Below are positions 6,811-11,436 of a DNA stretch of 11,436 nt, piece by piece. The stretch covers positions 1 through 11,436 of the forward strand of contig JAEEOD010000097.1 of the NCBI GenBank assembly GCA_016284115.1, in the 5' to 3' direction. This stretch comes from Bacteroidaceae bacterium. GTDB lineage: Bacteria; Bacteroidota; Bacteroidia; Bacteroidales; Bacteroidaceae. Below the pieces are notes generated by a model that worked only from the letters and a program-made list of their open reading frames with translations, ran no database searches and was not told the DNA's origin. A program made the translations under genes and the position numbers. The number at the start of each line of letters is the position of its first letter. Position 1 is the stretch's first letter.

Positions 6811-7974
6811 TTATCTCCAGAAACCGAATATGCCTTTCCCTTTAGACTTTTCAACCTCTGGCACAATATCCGAAGTATCAAAGTCACTCTCCATACAGTC
6901 ATCTCCTTCAGATGCTTTATTCTTTGACATCTTATTGTAGGCTTTCTCAAAGCCTGTCATTGCCCACGACAGACCTGTGTTTCCTAATTGTGTTGGAATT
7001 TCAGCAAGGAGGAGAGGAATTTGCCCTAAAGCCTTCATCTTGGCTTTCAGCTTGACAGCTCTTCCCTTAGCGCCTTTCAGTTCTTTAGAACCTTTCTGGA
7101 GATAGTATTTCGTGATATATCCAATGGCTATGGTCATGATGGCATTAGCTAGTCCGTCAGCCAGAGGAGCCAGAGGTACACCAGGCAGATTAAGGTCTTT
7201 GATATATTGGGTAAAGTCAATGTTAGATGCATCAATATCAGGTATTTCCACAACATCACTGACATCAATATCAACATCATCTACATCCGTCAAGGCATCC
7301 ACTGCAGACTTCGCTATACTGGGGAAGAAATAGCTGAAGAAAGCAGCAGTGATGACATAAATATACACTTTGGCCAATTGTATTTTATTAGGACGAAAGC
7401 CAGATGATTGAACTATTTCCCCAATCATTCGGTAATTAAAGCCAAGCGTAGCCAGCGTATCAATCTTATTGCTGGAAATAGCTGTAATGGCAAATACCTT
7501 CACTGCATAGGTGATGATATGTTTGTCTATGGCACGATACCTTTGCTTCAACTCTTTTGACAGGCATTCTTTTAGCAGGTTAATGTCCTTGCTTGTTTCC
7601 GTTAATTCTGCTTTCAGTTCTGCTTGGTGTGTGGTTCTTTCAGCTTCAGGCAAATAATAACAGTTATTGCATATTTTATTGCCAAACGAAATCAATTGTT
7701 TGTTGTATTCTTCATCCGTTATGCCCTTTTCTTTATCCTGAACAGACAACACAGGAAACTCAGGTGCATTGTGTATTTTCATCATGGGTTGCACGATGGC
7801 CACATATACGAGATAGGCAAAGAGAACTACCAGCACAAGATAGAAAGCATATTCCAGATAGGGAGAACCTATCAAGGCTGTCATTTTCTCACCTATGGTG
7901 ATGATGTTACCCAAAATCACTATGACAGTGATGAGGACAAAGAGAGCAACAATCAATAGCAGTATTTTTTTCAT
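6811..7974 (-). CDS. DUF697-like membrane protein with an Asp-rich insertion
   Basis: This 387-residue protein has two N-terminal membrane helices (about 3-25 and 41-63), a cytoplasmic helical region (80-148), and a DUF697/YcjF-like segment. The latter is seen as AITAISSNKIDTLATLGFN (162-180), RMIGEIVQSSGFRP (182-195) and a hydrophobic stretch at 202-220; another follows at 273-290. Between the last two lies an aspartate-rich run, about 226-253, with 13 Asp residues and almost no basic residues. The C-terminus is Lys-rich then acidic and ends GIFGFWR. DUF697 proteins are often linked with small GTPases, but no GTPase is adjacent, and the assignment is by eye. A TTG at 8001 would extend the frame by nine codons, but it lies inside the -7 box, so ATG 7974 is preferred. 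Function is unknown; a membrane-organising or stress role would be a guess. Confidence 0.75.
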   Translation of the reverse strand: MKKILLLIVALFVLITVIVILGNIITIGEKMTALIGSPYLEYAFYLVLVVLFAYLVYVAIVQPMMKIHNAPEFPVLSVQDKEKGITDEEYNKQLISFGNKICNNCYYLPEAERTTHQAELKAELTETSKDINLLKECLSKELKQRYRAIDKHIITYAVKVFAITAISSNKIDTLATLGFNYRMIGEIVQSSGFRPNKIQLAKVYIYVITAAFFSYFFPSIAKSAVDALTDVDDVDIDVSDVVEIPDIDASNIDFTQYIKDLNLPGVPLAPLADGLANAIMTIAIGYITKYYLQKGSKELKGAKGRAVKLKAKMKALGQIPLLLAEIPTQLGNTGLSWAMTGFEKAYNKMSKNKASEGDDCMESDFDTSDIVPEVEKSKGKGIFGFWR

Positions 7975-7998
7975 ATCTTCGTTCGTTTCTGTTTGGTA

Positions 7999-8006
7999 CA
8001 AAGATA
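7999..8006 (-). promoter_or_regulatory. -7 box for the DUF697-like gene
   Basis: Read on the minus strand, 8006-7999 is TATCTTTG followed by TACC, a full match to TAnnTTTG. It lies 24 bases upstream of the ATG at 7974, giving a leader of about 20 bases. The -33 element is weak (a TTG at 8033-8031, spacing 24). It may drive the esterase gene as well. Confidence 0.65.
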
Positions 8007-8111
8007 CAAATATTTAGACATTAAAGGCTTCAAGTTTGTCTTTTTTTACAAATATGCAAAAGGTTTGATAGCATCCCTTCGCATGATGTGGCATTGGTAG
8101 AGTAGGCGTAG

Positions 8112-9080
8112 TTAAAACCGGATGCCGAAGAATGTGCGAACGCGCCATTTGATGTTGTGCATGGTAAGACTTTCCTTGTCGCCAACGTTGGTGAAATTGA
8201 ATACCATTGACATACCGAGAAACTTGTTGCTCCATTGGCGAACGACGGCACCACGACCAGTGATGATAACCTCTGGGAAGTGGTAATGCAAGGGTATACT
8301 GCTGTCTCTGAAAGACATTGAGGTCTTGCTGTAAAAGATGAATGTAGGTAGTGCTGAGACGTGCAACAGCCAACCCTGTTTTGGCACGTAGTTGTAACCA
8401 TAGCCTGCACCGATTCCCAAGTTGGTTATCTTCAACTGCATCTCTTGTTCGTAATTGAGGGTAGCTTTTTGCCCTTGCCCCGATGCGGCCAAAAGAAAAC
8501 TGCCAGCGGAACGTCGCTGTATGTAGCTCTGTGTGAAAGCAGCGGGATAAGAGAAACGACGACTGTTGAAAATATAAAAGGCATTCACATTCAACGTCTT
8601 CACCTTCAGTATGCCATTAGGCAGGTCGATGCGCTCCATACCCTCATGTTCATGCCATCCAGTAAAATTCTTCGCATCCTGATAGATGATGTCGAAGCCG
8701 AATCGTTTGCCATAACTGTTGAAGTTCAGCTCGAAGTCACTGTACTTGCCCATCAGCTTGGCAGGATTCAGCGATGCATTGAGAGAGAACCCCAGATAGC
8801 TCACTCCTAAGCTCAGTGTAGCCTTCCTGTCAGCTCTCATTAACGCCTCGAAATGTAGGCCATTGTCAATTCCTTCTGCTTTGATTGATGCACCAGATAC
8901 GTTCATCCTCATCGCAATGGTCCATTTCGTTGTAGGCCTCGTGATGTAGGTGGTGTCAACATTGCCCTTGTGGTAGTTCACCGTCAGCATACTGTCAACA
9001 CGCTGAAAGATACTCTGCGCAAAGGTTTCACTAGCAAAGGAAAAGAGGGCAATTCCAATCAATAATAAGGACTTCTTCAT
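8112..9080 (-). CDS. DUF4421 family outer-membrane beta-barrel protein
   Basis: The 322-residue protein has a signal peptide ending SETFA, with the probable cut before Gln22. The remainder alternates short amphipathic strands with turns and ends in aromatic FFGIRF, as expected of an outer-membrane beta barrel. It carries the DUF4421 signatures DTTYITRPTTKWTIAMR (42-58) near the N-terminus and a FSYPAAFTQSYIQRRSAGS segment (176-194) in the middle. The family is widespread in Bacteroidota and, as far as I know, has no assigned function. The gene has its own promoter and is divergent from the GH3 gene. The DUF697-like gene lies 137 bases further on the same strand and also has its own promoter; I see no clear terminator in between. 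Family membership is fairly secure; role is unknown. Confidence 0.85.
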   Translation of the reverse strand: MKKSLLLIGIALFSFASETFAQSIFQRVDSMLTVNYHKGNVDTTYITRPTTKWTIAMRMNVSGASIKAEGIDNGLHFEALMRADRKATLSLGVSYLGFSLNASLNPAKLMGKYSDFELNFNSYGKRFGFDIIYQDAKNFTGWHEHEGMERIDLPNGILKVKTLNVNAFYIFNSRRFSYPAAFTQSYIQRRSAGSFLLAASGQGQKATLNYEQEMQLKITNLGIGAGYGYNYVPKQGWLLHVSALPTFIFYSKTSMSFRDSSIPLHYHFPEVIITGRGAVVRQWSNKFLGMSMVFNFTNVGDKESLTMHNIKWRVRTFFGIRF

Positions 9081-9109
9081 CTATTATCCAGCTATAGCAT
9101 ATTCAAGAA

Positions 9110-9117
9110 CAAAAATA
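9110..9117 (-). promoter_or_regulatory. -7 box for the DUF4421 gene
   Basis: On the minus strand 9117-9110 reads TATTTTTG, a full TAnnTTTG match, 29 bases upstream of the ATG at 9080. A TCTG at 9139-9136 with 18-base spacing is a plausible but imperfect -33 element. Confidence 0.6.
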
Positions 9118-9157
9118 CAGAAATTATTAGTATAGCAGATAATTTTCGGAAATAAAT

Positions 9158-9175
9158 ATATAATAATTATTATAT
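9158..9175. promoter_or_regulatory. 18-bp perfect palindrome overlapping the GH3 -7 box
   Basis: ATATAATAATTATTATAT is self-complementary over 18 bases with no spacer. Its right end covers the first five bases of the GH3 -7 box at 9171. It could be an operator for a dimeric repressor; since it is made only of A and T, chance is a real alternative. Confidence 0.4.
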
Positions 9176-9178
9176 TTG
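9171..9178 (+). promoter_or_regulatory. -7 box for the GH3 gene
   Basis: TATATTTG at 9171-9178 fully matches TAnnTTTG and lies 35 bases upstream of the ATG at 9214. The -33 region is poor (TTTTC at 9143-9147, spacing about 23), which would fit a promoter that needs an activator. Confidence 0.65.
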
Positions 9179-9213
9179 CATCGAAGCAGTGAAATATAAT
9201 TCCATTAAGTGAT

Positions 9214-11436
9214 ATGAAAAGAAGGATGGTTTTAGTGGCTTTGACAGCCCTCATTACAATGAGTGCCACTGCCCAGTGGCAGTATGAGTGGCAGAATCCT
9301 ACATTGCAGACCACACAGCGCGTAGAGAGTCTGTTGGGTATGCTCACTCCTATAGAGAAAGTAGGATTGATGATGAACAAGAGCATCAGCATCGACCGAC
9401 TGGGTATTCCGTCGTACAACTGGTGGAGTGAAGCATGCCACGGTGTGCGTCAGGATGGCTATACCGTTTATCCACAACCGATAGGTATGGCAGCAGCCTT
9501 CAATGATCAACTGGTTTATGATGTCTTTTCTCAGGTGAGCGACGAGGCTCGTGCCAACTGGAACCGTTCCGATCATAATATCTTCGATGTACCGATGGGT
9601 GTAATCTACTATCCCGGCAATCCCGAACTCACTTTCTGGTGCCCAAATGTGAATATCTTCCGAGATCCACGTTGGGGAAGAGGACAGGAGACCTATGGAG
9701 AGGACCCATATCTTACATCTGTGTTGGGTGTGATGAATGTGAAGGGCATGCAGGGCAACGACTCACGATACTTCAAGACACATGCCTGCGCGAAACATTA
9801 TGCCGTACATAGCGGTCCGGAGCCACTACGCCATTCGATGAATGTGGAGCCCACCAATCGTGATTTGTGGGAGACCTATCTCCCTGCTTTCAAGGCATTG
9901 GTGATGAAAGGCAACGTGCAGGAGGTGATGTGTGCCTATCAGCGTTTTGAGGGTAGACCCTGCTGTACCAGCGATCGTCTGCTGATAGATATCCTGCGCA
10001 ATAAGTGGGGTTATAAGGGCATCATACTGACTGACTGCGATGCCATCAATAACTTCTTCACACCTGGACAGCATGAGACACATCCTGACGGCTTGTCGGC
10101 ATCGGTAGATGCTGTGCTGAATGGTACAGACTTGGAATGTGGCAAGGTGTTTATGAGTTTGACCGAAGGTCTTCAGAAAGGAATGATCAAGGAGAGCGAC
10201 CTCGACGGTCATCTGCGAAAGACGCTGGCTGGACGTTTTGACTTGGGTATGTTCGACCCTGCTGAACTGTTGCCTTGGGCCAACATCGGACCAGAGAATA
10301 TCAGTAGTGAGATACATAACGCCTTGGCAGTACAAGCAGCCCGAGAGTCGATGGTGCTGCTGGAGAACAAAGGTGGTGTGTTGCCTCTCTCAAAGAGCAT
10401 CAGGAGCATCGCCATATTGGGACCTAATGCCGATAATGCCGATATGCTGAACGGTAATTATGGCGGTACACCTACAGCAGCCCACAAGCATTCGTTGCTC
10501 GAAGGTATCAAGGCAGCTCTGCCAGGTGTCAACATCTTCTATGATAAGGCCTGTGAGTTGGACGATGAGTACCAGACCGTGCATCATCTGCAAGATTTTA
10601 ATGACGGCAAGGGCATCAAGGCGGAGTTCTTCAACAACAGTCTGCTGCAGGGTAAGCCTGTGGTGACTGATTATTACAATGAACTGAATTTCTCTACATT
10701 TGGAGCTTGGGGCTTTGCACAGGGAGTGAGTCGTGATACGCTGTCAGTGAGACTGAGCGGACGCTATACGGCTACCTTTACGGGCGAGATGAAATATACG
10801 TTGACCACCGACAACGGCTATGTGCTGAAGGTAAATGGAGTGGTGGTAGAAGAGAATACTACTCCTGGACGTCGAGGCTTTGGCTTCAACCGCAATGTGG
10901 AATACAAGTCGTTCAATGTGGAGAAGGGCAAGACCTATGATGTGGAGATTACCTACCGTCATGACAAAGGACAGTATGCTATGCTGCGTGGTGATATCTG
11001 TGAGCGCAACCTGATTGATTTCACTCAGTTGGCTATGCAAGTGAAAGATATGGACGCCATCATCATCATTGGTGGCATCACCGCACAGATGGAAGGCGAG
11101 GGCGGCGACAAGCAAGATATTGAGTTGCCAAAGGTACAGCAGAAATTGTTGAGGGCCATGCATGCTACTGACAAGCCTGTGATTTTTGTCAACTGCTCAG
11201 GCTCAGCCATCGCATTTGGCAGTGTAGAAGGACAGTATGATGCACTGCTGCAGGCTTGGTATGCCGGACAGGGTGGGGCACAGGCTCTGGCTGAGGTATT
11301 GCTGGGCGATTATAACCCTGGTGGCAAGTTGCCAGTCACTTTCTATCGTTCTACCAACGATCTGCCTGATTTCCTGGATTACTCGATGGAAAACCGCACC
11401 TACCGCTATTTCAAGGGCTTGCCACAGTATGCTTTC
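9214..11436 (+). CDS. GH3 beta-xylosidase-type glycoside hydrolase with PA14 insert, 3' end missing
   Basis: This frame is open for 741 codons to the window edge and is the largest gene here. Family 3 glycosidases release terminal sugars with retention; this subgroup is mostly beta-xylosidases. A signal peptide (residues 1-20, cut before Gln21) indicates export. The (alpha/beta)8 domain holds WWSEACHGV (70-78), FRDPRWGRGQETYGEDP (149-165), AKHYAVHSGPE (193-203) and TDCDAI with the nucleophile Asp274. The second domain begins about 375 (ARESMVLLENKGGVLPL) and is split by a PA14 domain at about 466-600 (AEFFNN, TTDNGYVLKVNG). It then resumes with MEGEGGDKQDIELP, which contains the acid/base Glu (627 or 629). 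The end, GLPQYAF, normally precedes GYGLSYT and a fibronectin-III-like domain, so about 100-130 residues should lie outside. Xylosidase is likelier than glucosidase given WWSEA and SD/TDCDA, but arabinofuranosidase activity is possible. Confidence 0.93.
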   Translation, partial: MKRRMVLVALTALITMSATAQWQYEWQNPTLQTTQRVESLLGMLTPIEKVGLMMNKSISIDRLGIPSYNWWSEACHGVRQDGYTVYPQPIGMAAAFNDQLVYDVFSQVSDEARANWNRSDHNIFDVPMGVIYYPGNPELTFWCPNVNIFRDPRWGRGQETYGEDPYLTSVLGVMNVKGMQGNDSRYFKTHACAKHYAVHSGPEPLRHSMNVEPTNRDLWETYLPAFKALVMKGNVQEVMCAYQRFEGRPCCTSDRLLIDILRNKWGYKGIILTDCDAINNFFTPGQHETHPDGLSASVDAVLNGTDLECGKVFMSLTEGLQKGMIKESDLDGHLRKTLAGRFDLGMFDPAELLPWANIGPENISSEIHNALAVQAARESMVLLENKGGVLPLSKSIRSIAILGPNADNADMLNGNYGGTPTAAHKHSLLEGIKAALPGVNIFYDKACELDDEYQTVHHLQDFNDGKGIKAEFFNNSLLQGKPVVTDYYNELNFSTFGAWGFAQGVSRDTLSVRLSGRYTATFTGEMKYTLTTDNGYVLKVNGVVVEENTTPGRRGFGFNRNVEYKSFNVEKGKTYDVEITYRHDKGQYAMLRGDICERNLIDFTQLAMQVKDMDAIIIIGGITAQMEGEGGDKQDIELPKVQQKLLRAMHATDKPVIFVNCSGSAIAFGSVEGQYDALLQAWYAGQGGAQALAEVLLGDYNPGGKLPVTFYRSTNDLPDFLDYSMENRTYRYFKGLPQYAF

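Noticed and set aside
7975..8001. TTG start adding nine residues to the DUF697-like protein
   Set aside because: The TTG is part of the TATCTTTG -7 box; ATG 7974 follows at a normal leader distance and opens directly into the membrane helix.
8361..8810. 149-residue plus-strand open frame antisense to the DUF4421 gene
   Set aside because: The opposite strand encodes clear DUF4421 signatures; this frame is compositionally odd and has no domain.
9826..10335. 169-residue minus-strand open frame within the GH3 gene
   Set aside because: It is antisense to the conserved GH3 catalytic domain, has no leader signals or domain, and looks like a by-product of codon bias.
1..11436. Mobile elements, tRNA genes, CRISPR arrays or riboswitches
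   Set aside because: I looked for transposase motifs, terminal repeats, tRNA-like cloverleaf sequences, regularly spaced repeats and long structured leaders and found none; all gaps are under 140 bases.

Overview
The window reads as chromosomal DNA from a gut- or rumen-type Bacteroidales bacterium, most like Prevotella in the broad sense. The evidence is the set of families (a Bacteroidota-type ribosomal protein S1 tail, a DUF4421 outer-membrane protein, a Spy-like protein beside an ECF sigma factor, a GH3 xylosidase with a PA14 insert). Several -7 boxes of the Bacteroidota form TAnnTTTG are present, and none of the start codons has a Shine-Dalgarno sequence. Base composition looks even along the window, and I see no mobile element, tRNA, rRNA or CRISPR array. 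The genus is an inference from protein style, not from a marker comparison.

Left part, plus strand (1-4014): the 3' end of rpsA, a strong intrinsic terminator that overlaps the promoter of rnz (ribonuclease Z), then a three-gene cassette. The cassette holds an ECF-type sigma factor, a small single-pass membrane protein that is a candidate anti-sigma factor, and a secreted Spy/CpxP-like helical protein that is a candidate periplasmic sensor. It closes with a terminator near 4040. Together these look like an envelope-stress or ligand-sensing circuit.

Middle (4152-6781): a secreted protein of the neutral/alkaline ceramidase N-terminal family converges on a secreted two-domain CE1 esterase on the minus strand. 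One almost perfect hairpin at 5540-5568 serves both. The ceramidase-like protein lacks the family's catalytic serine. The esterase probably removes feruloyl or acetyl groups from plant polysaccharide.

Minus strand upstream of the esterase: a DUF697-like membrane protein with an odd aspartate-rich insertion (6811-7974), with its own promoter, and a DUF4421 outer-membrane beta-barrel protein (8112-9080). Divergent from the latter, a large GH3 beta-xylosidase-type enzyme with a PA14 insert starts at 9214 and runs off the right edge without a stop. A 133-base divergent promoter region separates these two genes and contains an 18-bp perfect palindrome on the GH3 -7 box.

The esterase and GH3 enzyme fit hemicellulose breakdown, but no SusC/SusD pair, hybrid two-component regulator or transporter lies in view, so this is not shown to be a complete polysaccharide utilisation locus. 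No intergenic stretch exceeds 140 bases.
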